A stretch of 64,000 nt of DNA, from positions 9,662,968 to 9,726,967 of the forward strand of contig JABACO010000010.1 in the NCBI GenBank assembly GCA_013339895.1. Direction: 5' to 3'. The stretch's first letter is position 1, and each line of letters opens with the position of its first letter. Made by a program: the position numbers and the translations under genes. The DNA is from Ephydatia muelleri. Its lineage: Eukaryota; Porifera; Demospongiae; Spongillida; Spongillidae. The notes below the pieces were generated by a model, which saw nothing but the letters and a program-made list of their open reading frames with translations, had not been told where the DNA came from and made no database searches. This document shows positions 11,014-30,169 of this stretch, one piece after another.

Positions 11014-11524
11014 CTATTCCACGTGGACGCGCCTAATCGTATGGTCCAGTGGTTGCCGGGTTAAAAATAAAATTGACGAGATGGACTGAACATAAATACA
11101 TTATCACCTTATATATTGAAGCAGAGACTGGACGAGCATTATGCATCTCTGATTGCAGCAGCCTATTTGTTGGAAGCCAGTGAATTACATGTGCGTGTGG
11201 TACAGCTCATTTATCAGGGTAGCGTGTAGCCCTAACCATGCATATTTGTAAGAAAATGTCATATTTTGCTAACATACTGTAAGCATAAATCATGCTGTAG
11301 TGCACTTACACTGTAGTGCATTTTTTTATTGTCACGAATTACATCATCACTTCGGGGAAATATGAAAACGGCACCATGACGCATTCGTTAGTCTACGGTC
11401 ACGTGAACTCCTTGCTTAGCCGGTGAGGTGTCGACCATAGAAAGTTTACCGGCCACCTGGCCTGTACTTCTGTCTCTTGAACTATTTTGAAAGGAGAAAG
11501 AACATCAAACGAATCTATTTACAA
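11014..11524. promoter_or_regulatory. Shared divergent promoter, THOC3 / UBE2D copy A
   Basis: Only 511 bases separate the two start codons. A CACGTG E-box lies at 11020-11025, seven bases upstream of the THOC3 ATG, and another at 11400-11405. A block at about 11395-11515 (ACGGTCACGTGAAC, ACCATAGAAAGTTTACCGG, CCACCTGGCCTGTA) is conserved in the duplicate at about 16320-16440, suggesting it is the functional core for UBE2D. Confidence 0.7.
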
Positions 11525-14561
<3,037 letters not shown>

Positions 14562-14929
14562 TGGTCCCACATTTGCTTCAGGAAGAGGCACCCCAGAAAG
14601 ATATGTGTATTTGTGTGGTTGATTAATTAGTGTGCAGTGTAGATTGTGTGTTCAGTTGTACTTGGAAGAGAGACTTTTACTAGGGAGATGGATCATTCTT
14701 GTGCTCCTATCACAAATGCCTTTCAAGTGTACTGTATGTTATTGGCAGCAGCCCAGACATGTGACAACAAACCCAACAAGACACTGTACATAATCATGGT
14801 TCTATGTAGTGGAACCCGATCTGCAAATTCTCAGTTATGTTCCTTACTTTGCACACCATTTAGGCAGTCAAGCAAAATGCAACAGAAGGTGTAAAAAATA
14901 GATAGACAAGGAAGAAATGAAATGGCACA
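14562..14929. other. Spacer between duplication units
   Basis: Non-coding 3' flank of UBE2D copy A. The duplication boundary is near 14898, where GATAGACAAGG matches the sequence at 8306. Confidence 0.6.
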
Positions 14930-15768
14930 TAACAGATGCAGCAGATGTGTTGCAGTAGTGGTGGTAGACAGGTGAATGGTTTTGTCCAAGGAAGCTGTGA
15001 CAAGCATCTGGCTAGGTCGGATGCAGGTAAAGCAGTACCCTGAATGGCAATTCCATGACAATCACATAACAAGAGAGTGCAAGTCATGTGATAATACAGG
15101 CAAGAGAGTGCAAGTCATGTGATAATACAGTGCAAGTCATGTGATAATACAGGCAAGAGAGTGCAAGTCATGTGATAATACAGGTATGGAACAGGTTTTT
15201 GCTGCTATCACGTTACATTTGATTTACTCAAATTTGGAAAATTGTTAGATGTCTCCAACTACTGCACAATATGTCAATTGGTTGTCACAATTACTTGACA
15301 GCCACCTTTATGTTGATTGCTTACTGGATAGCTACCTTATACATAAATCAGTAACCACAGTGCTTTAGTATATGAAATGTCACAAATGAAACCAGTGGGT
15401 AAAAGAGGAGTGAGAATAGTTAATGGATGGGGAAGAGGTGAAGTGGAGAGGCCAATATCAGCAGTACAAGTGCACAAGGAGGTGGCACAGTTCTATCTAC
15501 AGCACACCAGATGTTGAGGTGGCATAATTCTATTCAAAGCACACCACACATGCTACACAGCTGCTCACCAGCCGATCTGAGTCGAGTGTCCATATAGTCA
15601 CAGTCTTGTCAAAAGAGCCACTGGCAAGCCTGCTGCCATTACAATGTAACTCCACACCACAGAATGGACCTACAAGGGAAAAGACAGCAGGGTGAACTGT
15701 GAGTGGTCAAGAGGAAACAGGCAACACACAGCCTCATAAAGATGGGTCTGCATTATGTTTGCTTGTGT

Positions 15769-15804
<36 letters not shown>

Positions 15805-15980
15805 TGTGTGTGTGTGGGTGGGTGGGTGTGTGAAAATCCATGCCAATGTACATGCTCGGAAATAAACATACAAGCATGCACTCAATGCTTTTATTTAACG
15901 CCCACGTTGGAAACGCCCACCACAATTCACTGTTGTGCGTTTCATCTCTTGTTGTTCTGTCCATCTATTGCACGTGGGTT
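14930..15980 (-). pseudogene. THOC3: Truncated THOC3 pseudogene (exons 1-3 region)
   Basis: This is the duplicated 5' part of THOC3 on the minus strand. The exon 3 match survives only in its 3' half, at about 14960-15055 (it reads MLVTASLDKTI). The exon 2 match at 15569-15669 carries a five-base insertion near 15640 that breaks the frame. Most of exon 1, including the start codon, is deleted near 15920-15960, although flanking promoter sequence is kept. There are no exons 4-10. It cannot encode THOC3. Confidence 0.9.
15068..15185 (+). repeat. ~31 bp tandem repeat
   Basis: Copies of GAGAGTGCAAGTCATGTGAT plus AATACAG, inside the THOC3 pseudogene. Confidence 0.85.
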
Positions 15981-16020
15981 CTTCAACGTTAACCACGGTC
16001 CATTTGTCGGATACTCAGTA

Positions 16021-16455
16021 AACTATTGAAAAGTGGAAATATGCCTAGAACGCAAGTAAATTATGACCTGCTGGTTGACATTGATGCAGCCTGTTTCTCG
16101 TATACGTACACAAGTCAGTGTATTACAAGTGCGTGTGGTACTTTATCCGAGTAACATGAAGCCGCACAGTCATAAGAAAATGCGAATTTGCTGACTTTAA
16201 TACGACGCAAGATTAATTATTGGTGTGTATTATCGTTAGGAATACCGTATGCTCTAAATACAGATTCTGGGAGAAAAAGCACCAGAGCATTCTTCAAAAA
16301 TGCCCAGTCATTTCCGGACTACGGTCACGTGAACATCCTCGCTTGTAGCCGGTGAGGTTTTTTGGACCATAGAAAGTTTACCGGCCACCTGGCCTGTAGT
16401 TCTGTCTCTTGAAATATTTTGAAAGGGGAAGAAACACTAAACAATATATTTACAA
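16021..16455. promoter_or_regulatory. Promoter of UBE2D copy B
   Basis: It retains the conserved block seen upstream of copy A, including CACGTG at 16326-16331, ACCATAGAAAGTTTACCGG and the following CCACCTGGCCTGTA. The THOC3-facing half has lost its gene. Conservation with 11395-11515 marks likely regulatory sequence. Confidence 0.65.
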
Positions 16456-19635
<3,180 letters not shown>

Positions 19636-21073
19636 TGTTGAACTTTTGGTCCCACATTTATCTTAGGTCCAGAAAGTTGTATGTGTAACAGTTATTACTG
19701 ATTATTCGTGTTTACGTGATGCGTGGTTGTGCAATATTACATTGTTTTGCATTTGGTACTATCGTTCTGTTGCTGGCGTGCCTGACTAGGACGATCTAGT
19801 CATTGACTGATGCAGCGTATATAGCCCGTAACGTGCTGGATGCTGTCTTATGTTTAGTGTCAAAAAGTCTACTTGTAACTGAGCAAATAGGTGTTCATAT
19901 ATCTCAAATCATAATTATTGACCCAGGTTTTACATGATCACCAACCAAATCTAGAATTCTGTTAGTACTCTGCATATGATTTAGGCTGGTCAGTCAAATA
20001 CTGAATGTCTACGAAACCAAAATATTGGTAGTGCTTAACTTTCAGCAGGATTGAGAAAAAAATCTTAAGATTTGGTCCAACTTAAAATCATTGGAGCATA
20101 CTGTATCATGTAAGTTCCAATTCTTATCTCAATCCTGCCTATAGTTAAGCACTTCCAATATTTTGATGTGTTCTTTCGTAGACACCCTGTATAAAAGAAG
20201 ACATAAAAATATTATTCGAATCCAGTTATTCAGTATTCTTGTATAGGGTGAGTGATTTGTATTCACCTTTCAGGATGGGTACACTTGACCTTGCTGTAAA
20301 TGAAAAACTGAAACTAATTTGCATTCAATAGTTGACCATTGCCACTGAGTCTTGAAAGGTAAGATACTTGGTGCATCGTGTTGTAGAGGATGACAACAAG
20401 CTCGGTTGTGGAGAACAGCTAGACTACACGTTGTGCCCATCATACACCTGTATGTTAGTGTTTTCATATGGTACAAAGCTTCATGGTTGATCCTTTGCCC
20501 AAACCCCGTAGAATTATAAAATCATCAGCACTCCCATAGCCATCCGGCACCCGTTGCAATTCTAATTAAAGACTGCATGTAAGCATGACCCGTTGCCATG
20601 GATTTGCATAACCTAAATTGAATTTCATTTCATAATGATAATACATGTACGTTCTCCCCCACCCCCCATAATACATGTACTAATTATAAGTTGGAAATGC
20701 TGCTTATAATATCTGATTGGCGTATAGAAACATTGCAAAAATTAAGATCCATTCCGAACATATTTAAGGGACACACCCTTGAAGTGCTATATTTAGAATC
20801 ACCCGTTGCACGGTCTAAAAAGTTGACGCATGCGCAAATTGTTCACGCCATTTTGCAGACCCTGATCAGAAGTGGTGAACGATCCACCGCCTTGTTGAAA
20901 AAGTAAGCGGAAAAAAGGAAGGTATCTGGGGTTTTGTGTAAAAAACATGATAATGGCAGATACGGGAGCAAGGCCAATGTAGCAGCCAGCGTATTTGTGC
21001 TGTTTACGTATTTTTAGCAGTGGGGCGGTAATCTTGGTTACGAACTATTCCTATATTTCCAGGAACACTGAGA
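19636..21073. other. Intergenic, UBE2D copy B to VDAC
   Basis: It holds a MITE at 19999-20191 and otherwise unique non-coding sequence. A direct repeat of ATAATACATGTAC lies near 20640-20680. The final few hundred bases are likely VDAC promoter and 5' UTR. Confidence 0.6.
19999..20191. mobile_element. MITE related to the 84 bp palindrome family
   Basis: Roughly 60-base imperfect inverted repeats: the left arm has TGTCTACGAAACC and AATATTGGTAGTGCTTAACT; the right arm has their complements ending TTCGTAGACACCCTGTA. TA is present at both edges. The outer GGGTGTCTACGAAAGAAC matches the ends of the elements at 10154 and 31648, so all three belong to one family with different interiors. Confidence 0.75.
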
Positions 21074-22612
21074 ATGTCGAATACCCCACCTCTGTTTGGA
21101 GATCTCGGAAAGAGTGCGAGGGACCTCTTTGACAAGAACTTTGGTGCGTCGACCTTTGGATCGTTTCTTTTTAACCCTGATGATGTGTTCTGCTCCTGCT
21201 CCTTGATAACTAGATTTTCCAAAGTTCAAGCTGTCCTTGAAGACCAAAACCGAGTCAGGCGTTGTACGTTGTATTCTACACCCCGTATTACATCTGTTTA
21301 TCCGTATTTATCTATTACGCAAACTAGGAGTTTGAGACCAATGGATCACACGACCTCGACAAGAGCAGGACGCAAGGTTCACTCAAGACAAAGCTAAAGT
21401 TTGCAGACCAAGGTATGACGTGTTGCGTGACGTGTGCGGAGAGCGGGTGGTAAGTGGGTGTGTTACGCGTGAAGCCACAGCTATGGAGCTTGGTATCAGT
21501 AGTATTTCTACTTGACAGGGGTGGTGGTCAGCGAGTCCTGGAACACCAATGCTGAGCTGGACACAGAGCTTACCTATGAGCCCTCTCGTTTCCAAGGTGT
21601 TAAGTTGACCCTTAGTTCATCATTCTTGGCTGCAAGTGGGTGAGTGCCATTTTTACTTCATGTTTGGCTGTCTTTCAATGATGAAACTCTAAACGGTGTG
21701 GCTCTATACAGCCTATAGTTAGCAAGTGATATGGTGTCTAATGTTTCTAGCTAAAAAGGGTATCTGATTGTAGTTAAATACAAAGGTGCTACTTCAATCA
21801 CGTTGCTATTTATGCACAATGCTCTTTCCCTGTGTTTAATGTGTGTTCTTTTGTAGTCACAAGACTGGCAAGCTCAGGGCAGGCTACCGTCGTGAATACT
21901 TCAGTGGAGAGGGTGATGTTGACCTGCAAGTCACTGGACCTGTGGTCAAGGCATCAGGAGTGCTCATGTAAGCTGACATTGCTGTGCATTTGAACATGCT
22001 GTTACATTCCTTCTGTCATTCACAGGTACAAGGGTTGGTATGCTGGGTACTTGCTAGGTTACAGCACAGCCACTGCAAAGTTGGCCAACAATGATGTTGC
22101 TGTAGGCTATCAGGGCAATGACTTCACTGTGCACTCCAGTCTGTAAGTTGCATTTCTTCGCACTTGAGGCAACTGTTCATTTTGCATATTTGTCAGTGCT
22201 GATATTCAGGACTTGCACACATCTGTTCATCACAAGGCAAGGAAAAGCTCTCTCTCTCAGCATTAGTGTGATGGGCTGGACATATTTCTATTTCTATTAG
22301 GTCAGCAGCAAGACAGAGGTTGGATTGACAACCAACTATAATGTACAAACCAGCAATGTGTCTTTGGGTGTGGCTGGCAAATACACACTGGATGATGGTG
22401 CTGTTCTAAAGGTCAGTCAAACGTGTGGTAAGGAAATCTTTGTAACACTGTCCTCATTTCAGACTAAAGTGAACAATTTGGGCCAAGTTGGAATTAGCTA
22501 TTCACAGAACGTTCGTGATGGTGTGAAACTGACTCTGTCCACCCTGGTTGACGGACGAAACATCAATGCTGGTGGACACAAGCTTGGTGTAGCACTTGAT
22601 TTCGAGCCTTGA
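21074..22612 (+). CDS. VDAC: Voltage-dependent anion channel (mitochondrial porin)
   Basis: VDAC forms the 19-stranded beta-barrel pore of the mitochondrial outer membrane that passes ATP, ADP and other metabolites. Eight exons: 21074-21143, 21214-21263, 21328-21412, 21519-21639, 21857-21967, 22026-22142, 22306-22411 and 22463-22612, giving 269 residues against about 283 in mammals. The N-terminal helix (PLFGDLGKSARDLF) matches the VDAC helix that lies inside the pore. Further matches are LKTKTESGVEF, ESWNTNAEL, and the C-terminal GVKLTLSTLVDGRNINAGGH followed by KLGVALDFEP. Several introns are only 50-110 bases. Exon 7 uses the second of two nearby AG acceptors (after GGTCAG at 22301), needed to keep the frame. 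Metazoan VDAC1-3 arose later, so no number is given. Confidence 0.95.
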
Positions 22613-24803
22613 ACTCTTCTATGTGTGGGTTAGGCATTTGTTGTAACACTATTTGCAAGTTTTTTTTTTTTTTTTGGACAGTTGGTTGCATCGCAGATAT
22701 ACAATTTATTTAGAATCTCATTGACATGAATTGTTGCAATGTGCTTGGGGTTGTATACCATGTGTATGCTGCATTCCCCCAAGGACAGGCAAGTCAGAGC
22801 CAATATTATCCCATCACGTTGGTATCCAACGCTGCAAGCGCACTAGCATTGACAATTGGCATTGTGGTTTATCATCACAATAGTTTCCATTCATGTGGCC
22901 GAATGGACATTTTCCGACCCATCCCCATCTTCCTGCATTTGTGTTGTCCCCCCTAGATTGGCAAGCACGCTTATGATGCTTTCAAGGTATTAAATATTAG
23001 GATTACCGTGACTCTTCCCAATGTCTTTCACTCTTTGCGCACTAGCAACGGGATAGTATGGCTCTTGGTAAAGGTGGCTGTGCCTGTCTTCGGCTTGTTG
23101 GCGGAACGTACCAAGCTAAAAAGAAACCAACATTGTGCGGTCGCCACAAATGTAGTTAAGACTTACAGTCATTTGGTTGCCACTTTTAAGCAAGGAGTAG
23201 TCGCTGAGCTTGGGAACCCCCCATCCTATTTCGCCAACTTTGGAGTTCTTAGAAACCGGGTGAGGATTCGTCTATGCAAGCATTGCGGTTAATTTAGGGA
23301 TTTGTTGGCGTGCAGTCCCATCCCCCAGGCCCGGAATCGACGCAAGGCGTTATCAAGCTCTGGGGCGGGGGCTTCTTACCGAAGCTCCTCTCATTATATA
23401 CTGCGTGTCGCCGGACGCTTCGGGGGATAAAGCACCGTGGCCAACAAACCTCCTCTCTTTGACACTGACTCTCAGGTTCCCCACACTGTCAGGCCCTGTT
23501 GACAAGGTTGACTCAGAGTGAAACTGAATTTAATAAAGTATAGGTACAAACCCGTAAATAGAACTGCTCCCTTCGGCTGCCGCGATTCTTCGATGCTGCA
23601 AGTACTACTCATTTCTTGGTAGCTTAGCAACATGGACCCAGAAGCGCATGCGCGTAGCTTAGACAATGCCTGTGTGTCGGCGACAGAGAGTCCGGAATAG
23701 AGTTTGTTGTGAACTCTTTTGTTCCGGAACCTCCGGCTCCGACACACTGCTTCATTGTTAAGATTTTAGTACACGAATTTTCTGTGATGAGGTTGTCGTC
23801 ATGCATAGACCGGCCCATCTATATTCGCGTTGACCGACCTTCCGAAAGAAAAGAGCCGGGTTAGATTCTATCATAACAAATATTGACTTACTCCTTGACG
23901 TAATAGTACACATCTATGGGGAGCAACAAAAAAACTTACTCTTACGAAATTGGCACCATTTATTCTTCTTTATGAGTGGCAAAGCTGAGCAAGGAATCAA
24001 GGAACCGATTTGATGCTGACACAGCACTACCCAACAATAGCCACAATACAAACGCCAGTTCCTTAGCACCAACGGTACACCGACTACGTTTATTAGAAAA
24101 GCGAACCGAACGTTTGCTTACCTGGAGATACATGCTATAAGGTCGATCGCTCACCCACGCTGTGAGGACAAACTTGGCATCTTGTTTTGGCTGCGCTGTG
24201 GAACGGATATTCGATCAGAATGAGTACCGACCCTGCGTAGAATCAAGAGAAACCATACAACATCATCATCTTCTATGGGCGTATGCAAAGGCGTGGCACC
24301 TCGAGTGCTCCGAGACGCCTGGGCGCGACTGTGTGCCCGCGCCAACCTGCTCTGCTTCCAACTGAGGTAGTACCCACTACACACCCAGTGAAATACCATT
24401 CAATATTTTGATTACCGTGGTGCAGATAGCTGTCACCCGTTTTCCTGTAGTTCGTTTCATGCGCTCAGCCTGATCCTCTAATAAACTGATTGCAACCACC
24501 ACAACGAATAAAGTAGAACCAGAGACGTCTCTGGTAGAACTCAGTGAAGTGTTTAAATTGCGCATGGTTTAGAAAAAGATGGTTGCACGCACGCGGTCAC
24601 CGCTTTGACGAGTGCCACGCCTGCTTGCCAGTGTTACTATGATGTAATTGAGACAACGTTGCTAAAACAATTGCGTCACATGACTTGTTAAGTATTCTGG
24701 TCCTTACGTGTTCAACATTCAGCGGCATTAGGGTACGCGTACGGTGGTCTATCCTAAGAGCTTGGTTTGTAACGTTTAGAAATACTGTTAGGCAGCGCGA
24801 AAA
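22613..24803. other. Intergenic, VDAC to CHMP2A
   Basis: No gene is supported. It begins with the VDAC 3' flank, including a T run near 22663, then unique sequence with a GC-richer patch at 23320-23430. An open stretch at 24162-24365 lacks partner exons. The last 150 bases are probably CHMP2A 5' UTR and promoter. Confidence 0.5.
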
Positions 24804-24981
24804 ATGGCTTTCTTGTTTGGGAGTCGAAAGACGCCGGAGGAGTTGCTTAAACAAAACCAGAGAGCGCTCAGAAAGGTGAGTGGCCCACACACATTCAGAC
24901 CAATTGTTGGGGGCAAACGATACGTCTAGACCCCCCTCCCCCGGCTGTATCTACGCAGTTGGCAGTTGTATAATGTATCTC

Positions 24982-25054
<73 letters not shown>

Positions 25055-25610
25055 GTGTGTGTGTGTGTGTTTTGTGTGTGCGTACGTGTGCGTGTCGTGT
25101 GTGTGCGTGCGTACGTGTGTGTGTCGTGTGTGTGTGTGTGTGTGTGTGTGCGTGTGTGTGTGTGTGTGTGCGCTTGCGTGCGCCTGCTTGGACTCAAGTC
25201 AGCACTCTGTGACGTCAGACACAAACGTCAATGTCACTCTTTATTTACTGTCATGTGACTTCCAGGAGACTAAGTCATGTGACGCGCCATGCCCAAATGT
25301 ATGGCTCAGTTGCATTACTCAGCAGTGTCATTTCATTCCCCATTATAAGTACATGATGGGACATGGTACTCAAACACATAAGGGTGTTACAAATGTATGC
25401 TGTAGATTACTTATACTGCTTGTATGTGCTGTGTACATGAATAGAATGCACGCGGATAAAGGATCATGCACCATAGTTTTAGGGGTTAAAAACGAAACAT
25501 GCCAGCGAATGGTTATTCTATATCGTCACAACCCAGTTTGAAGGGTATGGAAAGTGTGAGGCACAGTTTGGATCGATGTGAAGGGGATGACATAGACAGG
25601 AAATGTGTAT

Positions 25611-25641
<31 letters not shown>

Positions 25642-28458
25642 GTATGGATGATAAGTAATTGAATTCCAAGGATTACATTTTACCATACACACTACAGGAA
25701 ATGCCTCTTTTTGTTATCAGGCCCATCATTTAGCTGTACGCATAACTAAAATGAGTTCACATCTGGTACGGTGCAGGTTGTTAGGGAGCTGGACCGTGAG
25801 CGTACAGGTCTTGAACGCCAGGAGAAGAAGATTGTCGCAGACATCAAAAAGATGGCCAAGAGTGGTCAGATGGATGCAGTGAAGATCATGGCTAAGGACC
25901 TGGTGCGGACAAGGAACTTTATTAAGAAGTTCATTCTAATGCGTGCCAACATTGAGGCTATTGCACTGAAGTTGCAGACTCTCAAATCTCAGGCAGCAAT
26001 GGCTAATGCCATGAAAGGTGAACGATGTTTTGTGCTTTGTGGGTGAGATTTGTTGTGATACTGGTATATGTGTGTATGTGTGTGGTGTGTGTTGTGTGCG
26101 TATTTAAATTTATCACCTATAAATGTGGCAACACCCCCCCCCCAAGTATTTGCTTGGCTTGTTAGTATATTGTCGGACATCATCTGAAAGGTTGACGGCG
26201 TATCTGCCTTGAATATTGAGTCGTGTGTAATATATGGTGCATAGAGAAGTATTGGCAAATTGTTGCTATATTGAAACGAATATTACTTAATAGTTATAAT
26301 CACGGAACTACTGTCTTCTGGGATCGTTTCCGCGAAAAGGGAAGTCTGAAATGTCCTCTACATGTTTTTTCTTACGCACTGAGAATCGGAGTATCCGTCA
26401 TGGAGTTGTAAGGCTCTGAATTTTAATTAGCCATAACGCAAGCGTTACATTTCTATTGCGTGTAGTTATTGTCACTGAACTGCTGTCTGTAATTTGCATC
26501 GCTAACGTCCTCAGCGTGAATAAATAACCGACATTTGGCAATAAGTATAGCAATAAGCAATAAGTCACGCGACGCGACAGGCAAACTTTTAATAGACCAC
26601 ATCCGGCCGGTTATGACGTCGTCAGAGTCTGGGGTTGAAAGGTTGGTAATTTGTTGCGGCAAAACGGGTTCAAGTGGGTGCATATTAAGGTTACGCGGCT
26701 GCCAGCCACGTGCTTTGCAACGTTACGCATTAAACCCGCAACATATCGTATTACGTTTGATTTATTTATGGCCTTTACGTGCAGAGAGAGGGAGAGGGGG
26801 GGAGGCGGAGAGAAAGGAAAGGAGGGGGAGGGGATGGGAGAGGAGGGGAGAGGGAGGGATGTGGTGTTGCAGAGACAGCACTATCAATTTCATGATTCAC
26901 ACGTGCATGCATTACATAGCACTGGTAATGAAGAAAAGTCGCTGATGATTAGGGACAGGGCCAAAATGCAATAGACCACTGCTCATATAATGACACATTC
27001 TTGCACTCGATATGGTACACAACACGCTGTATAACAGAACTAATCGGCTACTACAGACTACATAATTCAGATGCTTGGTGTGTCACTACAAAGTATACAC
27101 CTCTTGAAACGTGTGAAGAGAAAATATGATAGAGACGAAGGGAAGGAAGAAGTTGATGCCAGTGGGTAGAATGCATGTCTATGATATAGAGAGGCATGCC
27201 TTACTCGTGTGAGAATTTGATGTGTACGTGCATATGTATGTTTGCTCTGTGATGCCACTAAAATACTCACATTGCACTTCAACGTGATTTGTCAATAGGG
27301 GTGACCAAGGCACTAAAGACCATGAATAGACGTATGAACCTTCCCAACCTCCAGAAGATCATGATGGAGTTTGAGCGGGAGTCTGAAATTATGGACCTCA
27401 AGGAGGAGACTATATCCGATACAATTGATGATGTAATTGGAGATGCAGATGATGAAGAGGTGAGTTTTTGCAATCATGTGATGGTCACATGCTATTTATA
27501 CTTGCCATCACTCTTGAACATAGGAGAGCGATGTGATCGTTTCACAGGTACTGGATGAGCTGGGAATATCTCTGGATCATGAGCTTGCTGAGATCACACC
27601 TGGCTTAGACAAACCTCGCATTACTTCAAATGCCCCAGCGGTGAGCTCATCTCCTAGTCTGTGACATGATCACTTTAAAATAAAAGCAATTCATTATCAT
27701 CCACAGTGCCATAATCCAGTTGTACTTTTCTTGCTTTACCTAAAACTGAATCATTACTAGTGACCTTGACTTTAATTAATTGACAAATCTTGTGTACATC
27801 AAATGGATAAGTTGCATGCAGCTTATTGATAATGAAGCCCAATACATTAATTTTGTTTATGCACAGTAGCTATTTAGTGACAATAGCAATAATTGGTGTT
27901 GTTGCAGCGATCAAATACTGCACTAACACTATATGGCATGCTATTTGCATTTCTACCTCTGTGGGTATAGAACCATATTCCTTTAATTAAGATCCAGTGG
28001 TGGTAGCCTTGCCTATTGACCGAACATCAGAAAGAAGGGAGAGATAGCACCAAGATTCTTCTGCATTTTATTTTACAGTAGTGTCTGGTTCTTTTGCTTG
28101 ATAAGTAATCACTATAGCTGAAGCTTTATGTGAATTCTATAATCATGGATTTATTCTTCCTTGTGTGAATATTTAGATAGCCAGTAATTATTGTGTGTGG
28201 ATAATCTTTTTTTTTCAAATACATCTAATTCATTGGCCCCAAACCACTTTGAGTATTTCAGACAATAATCTAAAATCAATTTAACCTCAATACACAATGC
28301 ATCATTTTATTCACAAACTTGCATAACTAATTCCTATTCTTTCTGGTACCTACACCATTCCAACATTGCAGAAGAAAGCAGTGGCAGCAGGACCAGCAGG
28401 TGGAGACACTGATGACCTGCAAGCAAGGCTGGACTCTTTGAGAAGAGATGATGACTGA
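24804..28458 (+). CDS. CHMP2A: Charged multivesicular body protein 2A (ESCRT-III, Vps2)
   Basis: CHMP2A is an ESCRT-III subunit that polymerises with CHMP3/CHMP4 to cut membrane necks in endosome sorting, cytokinesis and membrane repair; it recruits VPS4. Five exons: 24804-24875, 25777-26017, 27299-27459, 27524-27640 and 28372-28458, giving 225 residues against 222 in human. The Snf7 domain is clear: FGSRKTPEELLKQNQRAL at the start, DIKKMAKSGQMDAVKIMAKD in helix 2, MMEFERESEIMDLKEE further on. The C-terminal LQARLDSLRRD is the MIT-interacting motif bound by VPS4. Intron 1 holds a 200-base TG repeat, and intron 2 holds a dispersed repeat and a purine run at about 26785-26870. Identity is near certain; CHMP2B is less likely given the PEELL start and length. 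Confidence 0.96.
24985..25190 (+). repeat. TG microsatellite
   Basis: About 200 bases of TG repeat with interruptions in CHMP2A intron 1, which ends at 25776. Confidence 0.95.
26321..26465 (+). repeat. Dispersed repeat, copy 1
   Basis: The part from 26384 (GAGAATCGGAG, GGAGTTGTAAGGCTC, TTAATTAGCCATA, ACGCAAGCGTTACA, TTCTATTGCG) recurs as its reverse complement at 32730-32830. The preceding GGGATCGTTTCCGCGAAAAG recurs in direct orientation near 32685. This arrangement suggests a foldback-type or recombined non-autonomous element. It lies in CHMP2A intron 2. Confidence 0.65.
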
Positions 28459-28541
28459 AGGAAGCAAAAAGCATCTGTGTGTCTGCCATACTCCTTACAT
28501 AATGCCGTACATTATTCTTGTGTCTTTGTCTATGAGCTCCC

Positions 28542-28579
<38 letters not shown>

Positions 28580-30169
28580 TGAGACAGAGCTGTCGTGTGT
28601 TTTTGTTCATGTGTAGTGGTCATTTGTATGCATGCTGAAATATCCTAGAGGTTGCGAGCGTACACAGCCGGTTGAAGCACTAGGTGGGTTTAGGATTCAA
28701 GCGAAGATTAAAGGCGGTTTCCGCGATCGTATGATCGTACGATCGTACGACCTCGTTAGCAAATCGCATTCAGACGGACCAATTTAATGTTTACGCGGTT
28801 TGTGGTTCGCCACAATTAAAGGAGACGCGTCGTATAAACGCATACGACGTGGCGCTATGCATCGAGACGTGTGGATTATATACATGAGCTGTCGGTAGGA
28901 CATGCGCGCACAGTACACACTACTACAGTACTAGTTGAAGTGCGTACGTATGTTCAGTTGTGCGTACGTATATCGCACTCCTACCGCTACACCTGAGAAC
29001 CCGTGGTGCAGCGTCACCTGTGTGACTGTGTGTGTGTTTATTTCATTGTTTGTTCATTTAATGTGGTAACTGGCTAGAGGCTTACATGGTTGAAACAGAC
29101 GCTAGGTCTAAAATGGCGGAAGATGGTGAGGCCATAAAGGTTACCTCCAAACACACACGTGGTGAGTTAAAAGACGTCGAACTGCTATAGCTCCAAAAGT
29201 TTATGCGTAGTATCATATACAAATGTGCACGTGACTGGACCTGTCGGCGACACAGAGCTACGTGATGACCTCCAAAGAAAAGTATTTGAATTAAAATCAG
29301 TACTGATTGGCTGATTTGTGAGGTCTTAACAATCAACTGTGAAGCTAGAAGTTTTAGGGACCAAATGGATGCGCGATGCATGCCACCACAACATATTTAA
29401 TGGGCATAGGAGCGAGCGCATTTATGTGGGTGAAGATATGTGAGTGAAGAAATGGGGGGGAGGGGGGGGGGGGGGGGTGTACTCATATTTTTACGGTCGG
29501 CTATACTTGCTTCAAAAACGTCGAAGTCGTTGCAGATAGTGTTCAATGAAGCGGAACTTTCTTTTATTGGTACTGCATGGGCTGGTATGAAGTAACAACA
29601 CGAGTGTTCAGTAAGAACATAAAAAATCTTTCATTGGAACTGTTCTGTAGGCCTAGAAAGTAATGATATCTCGAATGGTAGCCGCAACGTGCTTGCGTAA
29701 GAAGCCATGCATGGTATGTTATCCAAAACTGATAAAAAGAGTGCACCGTTTACCGCGTACACTAGAAAGTTCCGCCGGTGCGAAGTCCATAGGTCATATT
29801 GCCTACGTCACGCTTACATGCATATTTAAAGCAAGGAGCCATAAATCATTTTAATTGCCTGAAGAGCAAAACGAAGTTGGAATACTGAATGACTGAGAAA
29901 AATCGTACGTGCTATCTCCTTATGCAACGGTGATGCAGTGTGGAGCCCACATGCATGTTCATAGCTGTCTTGTGCATTCAAGACATGCCGCCAGCAGGCT
30001 TTGTGCAACAGTGCATGTTAAGCACTTTACTTTGAGGCGAGTCGTGTCAGTTGTTTTTCGATGTGTTGATACACATGCATGCTGCAGGATTGCCTCGCAG
30101 AGGTCGTGTGAACACTGAAATGATGAACGGTTATTATTTATTTTATATTCCTTGCAGGCTTTTACAAGA
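28459..30169. other. Intergenic, CHMP2A to orphan gene A
   Basis: A run of about 33 T lies at 28543-28576 after CHMP2A. An alternating GATCGTACGATCGTACGA palindromic repeat lies near 28725-28750. A G run is at 29462-29477. A possible upstream exon of the next gene ends near 29148-29161: an ATG at 29086 is followed by MAEDGEAIK-type codons and GT donors. A CAG acceptor at 30155-30157 precedes the coding exon. Confidence 0.5.

Noticed and set aside
23320-23430. GC-rich patch considered as an RNA gene
   Set aside because: No tRNA A/B boxes, cloverleaf or rRNA core sequence could be traced.
24151-24399. Ankyrin-like GATPLHTPIEDDD segment on the minus strand
   Set aside because: The repeat is two residues short of the ankyrin consensus, stands alone and has no splice partners.
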